The notes under the pieces: generated by a model | The model's database searches: none | What the model was told of the DNA's origin: nothing | The model's input: only the letters and a program-made list of their open reading frames with translations | Source: Periplaneta americana | Lineage: Eukaryota; Arthropoda; Insecta; Blattodea; Blattidae | DNA length: 64,000 nt | Reading direction: 5' to 3' | NCBI RefSeq assembly: GCF_040183065.1 | Contig: NC_091119.1 | Coordinates: 208,563,298-208,627,297, forward strand | Shown here: one piece after another, positions 11,409-23,501 of the stretch | Layout: each line of letters opens with the position of its first letter | How positions within the stretch are numbered: the first letter of the stretch is position 1 | Position numbers and translations under genes: made by a program

Positions 11409-12699
11409 TAGTGAGCCCTTATATTTGAAACCATTAACTTGAACTTATTATTTTCTATATTAAATTTACTTAAATATTATTTTGTTATTTGATATGATCT
11501 CTCTTCAAATAGTATTACTTATATTCTTTTCGTAGCTTCATATTACGACCGAATACTCAACATCTATAATTCCATTTCTGTCAAAGCTCTTATCATCTAT
11601 TCCCATCTAATTTTAACTCTAAAAAGAAATTTTCCTAATTTATGCAGTTTGCTAGCGTTTAGGGGACCGCTCATTTTTTTATATGCCAATATACCGTTCA
11701 TGTTCAAAAATGTTTTATCAAGCCAACCATTTCGCAAATCATTAGCTACCGCACAATTGCAAGCTATAAGTGCTTTGTGAATTGCTGTATTTGTGTTCTG
11801 TGGTGAATTGTGAAGTGTAAAGTGTTGCAACACCTCTGACTAAATGTTTGAGGAGAGATCTTGTGGCACAGTGGATAAAAATCACGTTTCTGCTCCTAAG
11901 AGTTACCGAATAAGAGACTCAAACATTTGAGAAAAAATATTTTTAATTTTCAACCAATTATAATTTTTTGTTTCATACAACATGACGTATTCGCTCTAAA
12001 AATCAGCAAATATATTTCTTTTCCACCCTGTGCAGTCTTATTTAATATTTTAGAATTGAAAAATGAACATGAAAATGTAGCCTTTAATTTACGTTATACA
12101 AAGACAATATTAGTCATTTAAAACAATGGGTCATGTGAATGAAACCTAAGAATTGCTAATAGTAGTAAGTTTGAGCAATAGCATCAGCACGAGCGTTAGC
12201 ATTTATTTTTTCAGAAGTGGATAAAGTTTTGCTAATACTTACAAGCAGTCTGGAAAATTTCTAGCATCTGCATGTTTGCATGACCTACTTTATACCTTTA
12301 AAATAAAACACATGCCGAGTCAATTGTGGTTCTCTTTTTTCTCCCTCGCAGTACCTATTTCATCGTGTCTTGACAAAGTGAACATGACGATAATTTTAAC
12401 TGCAATTCATTTCTCTGCTGCGTAAGTATACGGCCAAATACTAATTCTTAATAAATCTCAATTGCCAAAAATAAAAGCTGACAGAAAAAGCCATGTCAGA
12501 AGACTATCAGCAGTCTCAAGTCTTGGTGGAATCCAATCTACAATATACGCTATATGATTCTGAACTCAGGTCCAATTGCTCACAGCAAATCATCTCATTC
12601 CGGCTATTAAAAGGAATGACTATGGACTCGGTCACTGCAGGCTGCCTAGTGCGCGTTGTGTATAATCTCAGGCAAAAAGAAAGAAAATAAAATGGCCGG
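9634..12699. other. No gene recognised; AT-rich DNA with microsatellites
   Basis: Holds ATT/GTT repeats at 10909-10949 and (AAT)n at 11358-11404. The ORFs of 60-84 codons here are AT-driven and show no domains. Confidence 0.5.
11358..11404. repeat. (AAT)n microsatellite
   Basis: About 15 uninterrupted AAT units. Confidence 0.95.
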
Positions 12700-13775
12700 T
12701 TGCCAACGCAAAGTCTCCTCCGGTTGATTTCTGAGAGTTTAGGCATGCATGAATATATAATAGGATGCGAAACTTACTGAGTTTCCCGTAACACATACTA
12801 GAGGCGCTGTTGTAGAAATTGATCTTGCTGCCACCTGTTGGGGAGAGGGGTGTTATTACATCTAGCAGCGCACCAAGTAGCGAAAAGAGTAATTACTCCA
12901 TGCATTTAGCAGCGCACCTGGTGACGAAAATGTTAAACTGTGCAGGAAAGTATTCCCTCCCACCCTCATCGATATTCAAAACTAACCCAATTTAAAATAA
13001 AACATTTACATTTTCATTTCTCACAGCATCTTCTACTGAAAATTATTATCGGAGCCAACATGAAGATAAAAGAGACGATCTATTTTACACTACCCAATTA
13101 AAATATAACCAGACAGAGACAAAAAATAAAGCAAAAGGTTAGGTAATTGGGATTGTATTCTTTGGGTATTTATTGTACAGCTCAATGGAAAATTCTGCAA
13201 GAATTACTTAGATAGTTCAATTTATTATATTATTATACAATACATTCAACAACACTATTTTTTACAACATCCATAAACATCACTGTTTAACATACACTGC
13301 TTATACACACACGTAGTATCACTTTATGTTCACTTATTAGCAAGTTTCTCTCTGCCATCTTGCCTCTTCGAGCAATATCTCGAACGGATAAATAGAGAAC
13401 TCTGGGTAATGTATCCAACACGTAGTTCTAATGCCCATCACCTACGACGTTGGGCGCTGATCATTTTATTTCAGCCCCCCCCCCGCCGCCAGATGGTGCT
13501 GACCGCAGTTTCGCATCCTATTATATATTCATCCATGGTTTAGGTTTACACGTGAACGAATTTCTTATGCACAATTCCACTCTGTTTTTCTTTTGTTTTG
13601 TTTGTTTATTGCTTTTTCTGTCTGTTTACAGATCAAGTGTTATAACTAATGTATTCAAGATGTAAATTAGGTGCAAGATAAACATCCCTTCCCTGGTCGT
13701 GTGAACCAGGCGCTGTCCGAAGTGGACTTCCACAAATTCACGCTACAGGACATCAGTCATTTTGTGTCTAAGACT
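12700..13775 (+). repeat. Older dispersed repeat, split by the transposon at 12744-13537
   Basis: The parts 12700-12743 and 13538-13775 together match, in inverted orientation, the continuous sequence near 21690-21990. Shared blocks include 'gaatttcttatgcac', 'gtgtgaaccaggcgctg' and 'agtggactt'. Its nature is unknown. Confidence 0.72.
12744..13537. mobile_element. DNA transposon with ~28-bp terminal inverted repeats
   Basis: The left end 'catgcatgaatatataatag' and the following 'gatgcgaaact' are inverted at the right end (agtttcgcatcctattatat...). It is flanked by gtttagg on both sides (12737-12743 and 13538-13544). No transposase reading frame, so non-autonomous. It interrupts an older repeat described separately. 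Confidence 0.82.
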
Positions 13776-13853
13776 GTTGCTTTTCCAAGCATTACTAATT
13801 CCTCTATTTTCATATTCTTATTGACAACTTTCATGCCCTTTTTAAAGAGTTGT

Positions 13854-14090
13854 CGGCCTGGGTGGCGCAGTCGGTAGTGCTGGTCTTCTGTGCCCGCAGT
13901 TTCGGGTTTGATCCTGGCCCAGGTCGATGGCATTTAAGTGTGCTTAAATTCGACAGGCTCATATCAGTAGATTTACTGGCCTGTAAAAGAACTACGGGAC
14001 AAAAATCCGCCACACCGGCGACGCTGATATAACCTCGGCAGTTGTAAGCGTCGTTAAATATATATAATTTAATTTAATTTAATTTAATTT
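13854..14090 (+). mobile_element. tRNA-derived SINE (family B), AATTT tail
   Basis: The head 'cggcctgggtggcgcagtcg' carries an A box and 'gggtttgatcctggcccagg' a weak B box. The body includes 'gtgtgcttaaattcgacagg' and 'gccacaccggcgacgctgat'. It ends in (TTTAA)n and is flanked by aaagagttgt (13844-13853) and aaagtgttgt (14091-14100). Confidence 0.88.
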
Positions 14091-14100
14091 AAAGTGTTGT

Positions 14101-14215
14101 TGGACTTGTAGGCTTATGCAATGACTTCGGTACGGTGCGTTATTGTTGTGATTGAAATTTATCCATTTTCAATCTTGTGACAATTTTTAAATTTCCCTGC
14201 AATGACATTATGTTC

Positions 14216-14258
<43 letters not shown>

Positions 14259-15225
14259 GTTATTCCATTTAATTCGGCACCAAACAGGACGCTCTGTGTC
14301 CATGTCGAAGTCACGACCCTGCAGGCTGCAGCATTTCTCCTGCCCGCGTGGCAGTTAGCCCCTTCTGTCCGGGCACAGTCGCAGTAAACCGGCGCAGCGC
14401 GGCGGTGTAAGAGAAACTCTCAGACTACGACATTGTTATCTTATTTCCCTCTTCTACGCGTCTTGTCTCACCGCTGCAGTGGTGGTCTGAAATGCAGTAC
14501 AGTGTGGTCCAAAACACAACAAACATCAAAATGCAACAACCATTTTATTGCACGGATACTTGTCCGTTAATATACGTAAAAATGAGCGAAATGTTACGAA
14601 ACGAAAATCTCAAGAGCAGGCGCGTCAGCCCCTGCGCTCCACCGGCCGAAAGATAATCTGACCGCGCTCGCTCTCTCTCTCCCCTCTCTCTCTGTACGTA
14701 TGTATGTATCAATAATAATTTTACTTTTCCGTAATAATTTTTCCTTTGACAGTAATATTGCAATATTGGGGAAAATCAGTAATAAATAATTAGAAAAAAT
14801 CCGTAATAGTTGACACCTCTGTAACTATACGTTTTCACATCTCATTCCCATAAAACACATCTCAAGAATTACAACTATACCTGGTAAGGTTTTGTCTCAG
14901 TAGCAATAAAACCAAGTCCCTTCAAATGAGGGTGGAGGTTATAGGAGGGTTGTAAATTTTCAGGATTCCTTTCAAAATCTTGTTATTGTACAGGCTACCG
15001 GAACTCAGTTTCTTGAAAGACAAGCTCAGTGACGGAACTATACAGTACGAAGAGAGATATTTTGTTACTTTATTTTGCGCTACAGAATGTATCAACTAGT
15101 TCCTTCCGCCACCGACATCGCTTCACTCCCCCCCTCGCAATAACAACACACACGAGGTAAGGGATATCTCCTTTCTCTCTCTTTTCACAGTGAGACAAGA
15201 TTCATCACACAGACTTTAATAGGCC
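14101..15225. other. No gene recognised
   Basis: Contains (TTA)n at 14217-14257 and a short CT-rich run at 14668-14692. No supported coding region. Confidence 0.5.
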
Positions 15226-15450
15226 TACTTTCTTTGTTGGATCACTGGTTGAGAAGAAACTGTCTTCTGAAGGATGCACTAGAAGGAATGGTGAACGGAA
15301 GAGGAGTTTGGGACAGAAGAAGATATCAGATGATAGACGACATTAAGATAATATATGTATCATATGCGGAGACTAAGAGGAAGGCAAAAAATAGGAAAGA
15401 TTTGAGAATGATGGGTTTGCAGTGAAAGACATGCCCTTGGGCATGAATGA
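15226..15450 (+). pseudogene. Non-LTR 3' fragment (family 2)
   Basis: It encodes [20 protein letters not shown] and then RRRYQMIDDIKI.YVSYAETKRKAKNRKDLRMMGLQ, the extreme C terminus of a LINE protein. It is followed by a 'gaatgaatgaatgaa' tail. Relatives are at 22158, 28000 and 47495. Confidence 0.8.
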
Positions 15451-15861
15451 ATGAATGAACTTTCTTTGTTGGAAGGAAGGCTGCGAAAGTTCCAGAGTTA
15501 TGGCGAGCTGTCTGCAGATAAAAATAGGCGTGATAAATATGCTTGGTGACGAGTTCACATGTAGCCTAACTTTCAAACTATGACGAATTCCCCAAATTTG
15601 TATTATAATGAATCTAACGACGCCTTCATTTGCAAATATTATTTGGCAGAGTGGCCGAGAAACAATAAGTAAATCTTGTTCCGAGACTCATTCACTGGCA
15701 AGATCTTGTGGATCTATAATACCTCGACCTTCCCTCGGAGCTTGATCTGAAGACAAGTCACACATACAATAGACAGGCTGCTGATCATATTTAATTTTTG
15801 AGAAGTGTATATTTTTCTATGTTCTCGAAAATAAGCAAACACAATATTCAAGTTAGAACGT

Positions 15862-15863
<2 letters not shown>

Positions 15864-15896
<33 letters not shown>

Positions 15897-15923
15897 AATA
15901 ATAATAATAATAATAATAATAAT
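15864..15923. repeat. Compound (GAT)n(AAT)n microsatellite
   Basis: About 11 GAT units pass into about 9 AAT units. It abuts the 3' end of the minus-strand LINE at 15935. Confidence 0.95.
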
Positions 15924-15934
15924 ATTTACTGGCT

Positions 15935-16877
15935 TTTAAGGAACCCAGACGTTCATTGCCGCCCTCACATAAGCCCGCCACTGGTCCCTATCCTGAGCAA
16001 GATTAATCCATTCTCTATCATCAATCCCACCTTCCTCAAATCCATTTTAATATCTTCCCATCTACGTCTCGGCCTTCCTAAAGGTCTTTTTCCCTACGGC
16101 CTCCCAACTAACACTCTATATGCATTTCTGGATTCGCTCATACGTGCTACATGCCCTGCCCATCTCAAACGTCTGGATTTAATGTTCCTAATTATGTCAG
16201 GTGAAGAATACAATGCGTGCAGTTCTGTGTTGTGAAACTTTCTCCATTCCCCTGTAACTTCATCCCTCTTAGCCCCAAATATTTTCCTAAGCACCTTATT
16301 CTCAAACACCTTAGCCTATGTTCCTCTCTCAAAGTGAGAGTCCAAGTTTCATAACCATACAGAACAACCGGTAATATAACGGTTTCATAAATTCTAACTT
16401 TCAGATTTCTTGACAGCAGACTGGATGATAAAAGCTTCTCAACCGAATAATAGCAGGCATTTCCCATATTTATTCTGTGTTTAATTTCCTCCCGAGTATC
16501 ATTTATATTTGTTACTGTTGCTCCAAGATATTTGAACTTCTCCACCTCTTCAAAAGATAAATTTCCAATTTTTATATTTCCATTTCGTACAATATTCTGG
16601 TCACGAGACAATCATATACTTTGTCTTTTCGGGATTTACTTCCAAACCTATCTCTTTACTTGCTTCCAGTAAAATTCCCGTGTTTTCCCTAATCGTTTGC
16701 GGATTTTCTCCTAACATATTCACGTCATCCGCATAGACAAGCAGCTGATGTAACCCGTTCAATTCCAAACCCTGCCTGTTATCCTGAACTTTCCTAATGG
16801 CATACTCTAGAGCAAAGTTAAAAAGTAAAGGTGATATTGCATCTCCTTGCTTTAGCCCGCAGTGAATTGGAAACGCA

Positions 16878-16878
<1 letters not shown>
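15935..16878 (-). pseudogene. Non-LTR reverse transcriptase, 5'-truncated (family 1)
   Basis: The longest family 1 copy here. On the minus strand: [19 protein letters not shown], then [15 protein letters not shown] (the polymerase YADD active-site motif), [73 protein letters not shown] and RWAGHVARMSESRNAYRVLV. Three frameshifts and a stop break it. The 5' truncation lies at the (AAT)n run 16879-16955. Confidence 0.92.

Positions 16879-16955
<77 letters not shown>
16879..16955. repeat. (AAT)n microsatellite
   Basis: About 25 units. On the minus strand it produces a long Leu run at the start of a chance extension of the RT frame. Confidence 0.95.
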
Positions 16956-16956
<1 letters not shown>

Positions 16957-16959
16957 CTT

Positions 16960-17895
16960 TATTTATTCTGCACAGGGGGCGCAACGAGAAGATAACCCTC
17001 ATTCTATTTCCGACTAACTCTTAAAACTAAAATCAATGCGAAATGAGATCTGGGAGGAGCCCCATACCCGTACAAAGTTCCTCTTCGGATCCGCGACGCT
17101 TTCTTCGAGGGTAATACACTCCACTCTCACTTAACAAGAAGAAACTGTACAGAAGATCTTGAAACCTTCCGAGAAGGGAAGCAGCAGAGAGAGGCAGCGA
17201 GGGGAATTATTACAAGAGGAGAAAAATAACGATTTAATTACAAATTTAAAAGCATTCTGCGGGCGTTATTGGGCCCGGTTATATTTCCTGCTTCAATTAA
17301 GGAGAGTTTTAATTACCGGCTCCACTCAAGTCGGTAATGGGGTGGCAAGATATTGTGATCTACAGACTCTCGTTTAACTCCGCACATTCTATGCGATAAA
17401 ATATTTTGTTCCGAGGTTCCTCAGCTCGCTAATCGCAAACAGTTGCGTTTTACTTACAGACAGACATTGCTTTCTTTTCAAGACTTTGAATTTTTGGCTC
17501 GTTCCGTCCTTATCTCTGTGATGATAATTATGGGACTGCGGCCCAAATTTCGTCCCATAATGCAGTATACTTCCTATTTCAAAAGATTTAAAAATGAGAA
17601 GTACTGAAAACACCAAATCCAAAAATAATTATTCGTGAATTTGTTCGCTCAGAACGTTACGCTCAGAAACTAGTCAATTTAAAACAACACGATTATAACG
17701 AATTAAAGAAGTACCTAATTTCTCACGCCTTCTATTCTGTAGGCGAATTCATGACATTCAACAACACTTCATAAAATTGATACTAATACTTTGTGTTGTA
17801 CTAATAGACTATATTGTAAATCTCTTCTGTATATATTTAAACTAGACTGTGAATATAAATTTAGACTTTATAGTAGTATTAAGTTGCATATTCTA
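16960..17895. other. No gene recognised
   Basis: Short ORFs at 17159-17377 (+) and 17389-17622 (-) have no recognisable features. Confidence 0.5.
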
Positions 17896-17899
17896 GCTG

Positions 17900-18703
17900 T
17901 GAAGCAATGTACGAATACCATGGAATGTATTGGCTTCTGCCCCTATAGTGAAGCCCTTCGCAACATCCGTCACCATGCTGTCCGTTCTATGCTGGCCGAG
18001 GCGCTGAAAGAAGTAGGGTTTACAGTCCATCAAGAGGTGCAGGGGCTAGCCACACAAGGAAGTGTTCGGCGAATTGATATCATTGCCATTAAGAACAACT
18101 CGGCATACATTCTCGATCCCACCATCAGATTTGAGACACATGCAGATCAACCGCATGAGGTGGACAGTGAAAAGAAACGGATCTATGAACCAACAATCCC
18201 GTTCTATAAAGATAAATATAGCCTGTCCCACATTGATGTGATAGGTCTGATGGTGGGAGCACGAGGTACCATACCCTCCTTCTTTGTAAACACATGTAAA
18301 AACCTGGGGCTAACACACAGCATTGTGAAGGAAACAGCCATTAGTGCCCTCAAAGGATCGGTTCAGATATTGAGAAATCATTTGTATGGGAGTGATAATG
18401 GACATTTCAAGTTATCTTAACCGATGGCTGTTGATTGGTTTAGATATCAATGCCAATCAATCCGTACTATTATTTTTCTCGTGGTATATGGCATTCAAAT
18501 CATTCTAACCTATCTGATGATATCACCCCCTTTCATAACTGTGAATGAGCACAAACGCTTCTTAGGTGTAAATTTTTCTGACATTTTGCATATTCGATTC
18601 CCTAACCGTTTCAAATGTGTATCATTTTACCTTTTAGGTGTGTTTCCAAATTATATGTAATACGCTTTGTCAAATCTGGCAACCTTTTCATAAGGGAAGC
18701 TAA

Positions 18704-18758
<55 letters not shown>

Positions 18759-18765
18759 TATAATA
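17900..18765 (+). pseudogene. Non-LTR element with R2-type restriction-like endonuclease domain
   Basis: The frame 17923-18420 is open for some 165 codons: RNIRHHAVRSMLAEALKEVG, VHQEV, then RRIDIIAIKNNSAYILDPTI and FETHADQPHEVD. The order R-H...L...G..V..E, then (P)D-x-(12)-D matches the PD-(D/E)xK-like endonuclease at the C terminus of R2/R4/Dong-type LINEs. The reverse transcriptase is missing (5' truncation). A ~280-bp 3' UTR ends in a (TTA)n tail (18706-18759). The first 40 codons of the open frame upstream are probably not part of the element. Confidence 0.72.
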
Positions 18766-21073
18766 CAACTGAAGGACCGTAATTATTTTTTGCCGTAACT
18801 TACTCCAGTCTTCTCCATTTGACGAACAAACATTCTGACACGTATTAATCATTTTCGCTGTATCAACCTTCCCTTTTATACACTTTTCTTACATTTTCAA
18901 ACATTTTTAATAAAGTAATAATAATAAATTACTGCTTCAACATATGCATAAGTAATAGGCCCTATTTACCACTAGCAACTAAAACTCTGTAACACAGCCA
19001 ATTTACTACACTCGAGCAAGTCTGACGTCTCATTACAATAAGGAAAATTAAGGTTTCTCGAAATATTTTGCCATGCCACACGAAGCACAGCACTTTGGAT
19101 CCATTACAGGCAACTAACACACGACTGTACAACTCTATCTTTGTCGCTAATGTCATATAGTAAACTACCCAGTCTACAGGTTTAAAATGGCAATACAAAA
19201 CAGATAATGGCACAAACAGTGTAACACAGTGATTTCCATTTTAAATAATTCTAGAAATTAACAAAATAGGTACCGCCACCATATAGCACATTCTTAGAAC
19301 ACGTCTTCCATCAAAAAATACGCATCATGTGACGTCACGCATCTGCAGTCGAAACGATGTATTCCGAAGAGTAATCAACGATTTTATTTATATAGCTAAA
19401 ACACAAGTTATTACGGCATATCGTTATTTTAGCCTACAGGATAAATTGTTTCAGGACATCATCATTTGTGGCCTGCTTACTCTCTAAATGTAATTTTGCG
19501 TACATGCACGAAACATTATGTGAAACACATCTGTGGAAAACTGTCAGAAACTTTGTATTCACTGAGAAGCTTTTCTTCCCTCTAATTACATGAAGACAGC
19601 ACACTCTTGCATATTTAATAGCATTATAACATATGGAATTTTACTTTGGGGGAGCAGTACTTACAGTGCTTAGGTGTAAAAGAAAGCTATTAGAATAATC
19701 ACAAATTCTCGTGTATACGAACACTGCAAATAGTATACTATGGTTGATGGAGGGGAAGAGCGATCTGCACTTATCTATCCCCTCAACTAACCCACCCTAA
19801 CCTTGTCGCAGATCTCGACCTCCAGGTCCAGGGAAAATACTCTTTTCATTCACACGTAGTTTTACGACGTCACTGTGTATGCAGTAAAGGGTTAAAAATA
19901 ATATTGGTAGACCGCACGGAAGGTAATTCTGGTTTACCGAAGAATACGAAACAGCCATATTACGCTCCATTGATGAAACAAAGATGGCGACTATGACGTA
20001 ATATGATAATTATGCGTATGTCCAAGGCATACCAAAACCCTCAACTAACCTAACCTAACCTGTCACTGATTCTTGGTCTTACGAAAAATGTCAGTCTACT
20101 AAAAACAGTTCCGTATCGTATTCTCCAGTAGAACCGGAAATTCTCACTGGCTATGCTAATAGACAATTTTCTACTAGGGCCTACATTGCAGCGTTGACGG
20201 TTGTGTGGTTAAAGTAGGCCTAATGGTAGTTTAAAGAACATGAGGACTGTCAGACCTATATATACTTGAATTACTGTAAAAAATACAAATTAATAAATAC
20301 TAATATTTACAAATTCTCATAATCGTATTAAAATGTTAATTAATATTGTAGAAACACCAAAGATAGTCATTCTAAATTCACCCTTGCTCATATAACATAA
20401 TGTGGAAATTTCATTAGAAACTCTCTTGAAGTCACGACTTTAAAATTGTGTCTGATCTTAGTTAACCTATAAAATGAGATATGTCAAACATATCCTTATG
20501 TCTGGTATTATAATTCTGAAATGTACAATTCATAATATACTTATGAAAATACTGTTTAACAAATAATAATAGGCCTAATTCAAGTAGGCCTATGCATAAT
20601 AGGCCTGACAGTTATAATTTTCTTTAAACTATTGGCAATTATGTAGTAAGCATCGGCCAGGCTGCCATTTTTCCGCAATAGAGGTCCAGGGCAGGTACTT
20701 TCCTGTCAGAATGTAGGTACAGAGACTGGCAATATGTTAATCATAAGAAAACTCTGAAAACTTAATTAAAATATTGGTTTTGTACGTTTAATCAACTGTC
20801 TGAAAACTGGATGAAACCTCATAGGCTAAGTGACAACAATAATGACATCACTCAAGAGGCAACTAAGCCAGGAGATAGTGAGGTTGAGTGGCCAGTTCCT
20901 TTCCTTCCCCATTACCTACTTCGCTAACTACTAACGAATTTCGATAATTATTTACTTTATCTATACCGTAGTCGTTGAAGTGCAAGTGTTGCATCATTCA
21001 CATTGAGTATTGTGTTTGTGGCATGGAGTTGTTTAGCATATAAGTAACATAACGATCGTACCTTCACAGATTC
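18766..21073. other. No gene recognised
   Basis: AT-rich DNA with no open frame of note. A block near 20657-20700 is an imperfect inverse of 22047-22093 and may mark the edge of an old element. Confidence 0.45.
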
Positions 21074-21292
21074 AAGATTATTCCAACTCCAACGTGCCCT
21101 TGCAGACTAAAAGAAGAGCAGACAGTCAACCATATAATATTAAGATGTGCCACACCGACAAAAGAAAGAATTCTACGAGCTAATATAATACGCACAGGTC
21201 AAACATGGCGTCCACCTTTTGATCAGTTCACAACAACATACCTCGAAAGCTTTAGAAATTTTATAAAATCCATACAATTTGGCAAAATGTAA
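21074..21292 (+). pseudogene. Non-LTR C-terminal zinc-knuckle fragment
   Basis: An open frame of 72 codons without an ATG reads KIIPTPTCPCRLKEEQTVNH, ILRCATPTKERILRANI and ends FIKSIQFGKM-stop. The C-P-C..(E)EQTVNHIILRC arrangement is the Cys/His cluster after the RNase H region in R1/I-like LINE proteins. It is too short and 5'-truncated to assign further. Confidence 0.7.
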
Positions 21293-21689
21293 CAGCAATT
21301 GAAATTAGAAATAATATTAGCAATGGTGGTAACCTAAAATAGAAGAAGTACAATTAGGCAACACTTGTATTTCAAGATCTCAATCAAAATTGTAAAAACC
21401 TTGTTCTCATATCATAAATTATGTAGTTGTAATATTTTATGTAAAGCATGTAGTATTACTCCAATGTAATGGAGCATGCTGATATAAAAAGAAAATGGCC
21501 GCTTCTAACCTAACTTCCGGGAGAGTGAAGCATAGCCGGATGGAAGTCACAAAGTAAGAAGCAGAGAAATAGTGGATAGGAACGATCTCGATTAAGTAAA
21601 TAAATAGGCCTATGCATATTTCATTATCAGACTTGAGATGTATCCAACAATTGTTCTTCCTCTCTAACACATAACATCAAGTGAGATGT

Positions 21690-21990
21690 ACTGCCTTAGA
21701 CACAAAAAATGACCGATCTCCTGTAGCTTGAATTTGGCTAAGTCCACTTCTGGCAGCGCCTGGTTCACACAACTAGGGAAAGGATGTTTATTTTGCACCT
21801 AATTTTCCCCTTGAGTTTACCTTTGTTACAGATTATTCACAACACTTGACTTTTAAACAGATAGAAAAAGAAACAAAAACAGAACGGAGTCGTGCATAAG
21901 AAATTCCTTCACATGTAAACATAAGCTCTCTCGGAATTCAACGAAGGCTTTCGAAAGGGATTTAAGCGTATGACAGCTGGTCATTTTTTA
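21690..21990 (-). repeat. Intact copy of the repeat interrupted at 12744
   Basis: In reverse orientation it matches 13775-13538 and continues without a break into the sequence matching 12743-12700, so it represents the state before the transposon inserted. Confidence 0.7.
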
Positions 21991-22157
21991 CGCATCGGCC
22001 AGAATCTCAGAAGAAAAAATATATTTTGGCCTACTATACGTGGTGAAGTTTGTGCCCTGGACCTCCATTGTGGGAAGATGGCGTTCTGGTCGAAGTTTAC
22101 TACATAATTAGGTCTAACATACAATATTCCCAAATACAATTATTTGGAGTGGATCAT

Positions 22158-22256
22158 ATGCAAAGACTGAGAGAAAGCTGAAAAGAGGGAAGACTGGATA
22201 ATTCTGGGTTTGCAGTGAAGGACCTGGTCTTGTGCAGAAAACTATGAATGAACTAA
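22158..22256 (+). mobile_element. Family 2 LINE 3' tail fragment
   Basis: 'gactggataattctgggttt' then 'gcagtgaaggacctgg' and 'ctatgaatgaac' match the 3' ends of the copies at 28000 and 47495. Only the last ~100 bp remain. Confidence 0.65.
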
Positions 22257-23501
22257 GTTAAACTCATTCTTAACTGCAAATTACAAAATCCGGATATGTA
22301 ATGTCTTGTACTTACCCTAGTCATGTTGGCTTCCTAGCGGATGTTGCTAGAGATTCAATCGATGACAACACATTACTGTTTTTAAGTTGTAAGTATCACA
22401 CATTTAATCCAGTTTCCAAAATGTCTGGCTTTAACTGCTTATTCTAACAATTCGCAAGCGCTCGGCTTGGGTTCGAATCCCGCTTGGACTAATTACGTGT
22501 TATATGATATTCAGTTTCGTAACAGCCATGACAGTCTTCCGCGCCATTCCCCTCTGTCCATTCGCTGCGGTTAGTATTAACGTGGCTAGAATATCAGGCA
22601 TCGGATGGCGAATTCTCGGACTGATCTATAAACAGTTACAAAAAAAGTCTCCGTCTTCATGACAGTGCCTGGCGTTTTCCGCTCCTCGCTTCAAATACTA
22701 CGGATTAGTTATGTACCACTTTGACCTTCATCGCCGAACTCACTTCAAACTGATGTTATTGCTACAAACGCGCGTATTCGTCTTCTATTTTAAGAAAATT
22801 TATTATTTCACGACAGAATCGAGTATTAACACACAATATTTAGTTGAAAAGCACTATTTCACAGCAAGACGCAGACAAAAAAAAAAAAAAAACACGTAAC
22901 ATAGTTCGAAACATCCCGTGTCGAATACTCTTCAATCACTGAGGGTGCAGAGCAACCAACACACAATTTGGCCAAGACTATCAGCGCACCATAAAACAAA
23001 AGTTTGTAACACTGTGCCATTTATGATTTATAGCTTATTCAACTGTCCGTTCAGGTACTGAGTAGGAAATCAGAAGAAGAAGAAGAAGAAGAAGAAGAAA
23101 AAGAAGAAGATAGTTGATAGCTTAAGACGCACAGCAGATGTCAGAGGAAAATCTTATAGTCTCGGGTTCGACTGTAACATTCCTAACTAAAGTGGCCATG
23201 TCTAGTAATGAAATGATGTGGGGAAATGAAGGGCTCGTTCATATTGGAGAGGGATAAACGGTACTACTCGTATGAACTATGTGGACAAGGAGTCAATGAC
23301 ATAAAAGTCATGTTGAAGTCAGAGAGATCATAACGAACATAGATAAACTTTCGCTGCCATTTGTAGGCTTGCATTACCATTTTTAGCGAACAAAACATTA
23401 GGCCGCTCACTTCTTTTAGGCGCCATCTTATCACTCGTTTTTTAATATCGTCACGGCAGGGCGATAAACACGAAATGTGACCGAGAGAGCAGCAAGAAGT
23501 A
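22257..23501. other. No gene recognised
   Basis: Contains a SINE-like scrap near 22450-22495 with the B-box sequence GGTTCGAATCC, a poly-A run at 22879 and a (GAA)n tract at 23073-23110. The rest is featureless. Confidence 0.5.

Noticed and set aside
13450..13665. 71-codon ORF beginning MGADHFISAPPPPPDG
   Set aside because: It spans the right end of a transposon and the neighbouring repeat; the Pro run is a C homopolymer.
16601..17002. ORF with a long poly-Leu stretch
   Set aside because: The Leu run is the (AAT)n microsatellite read on the minus strand; only the part after it is LINE reverse transcriptase.
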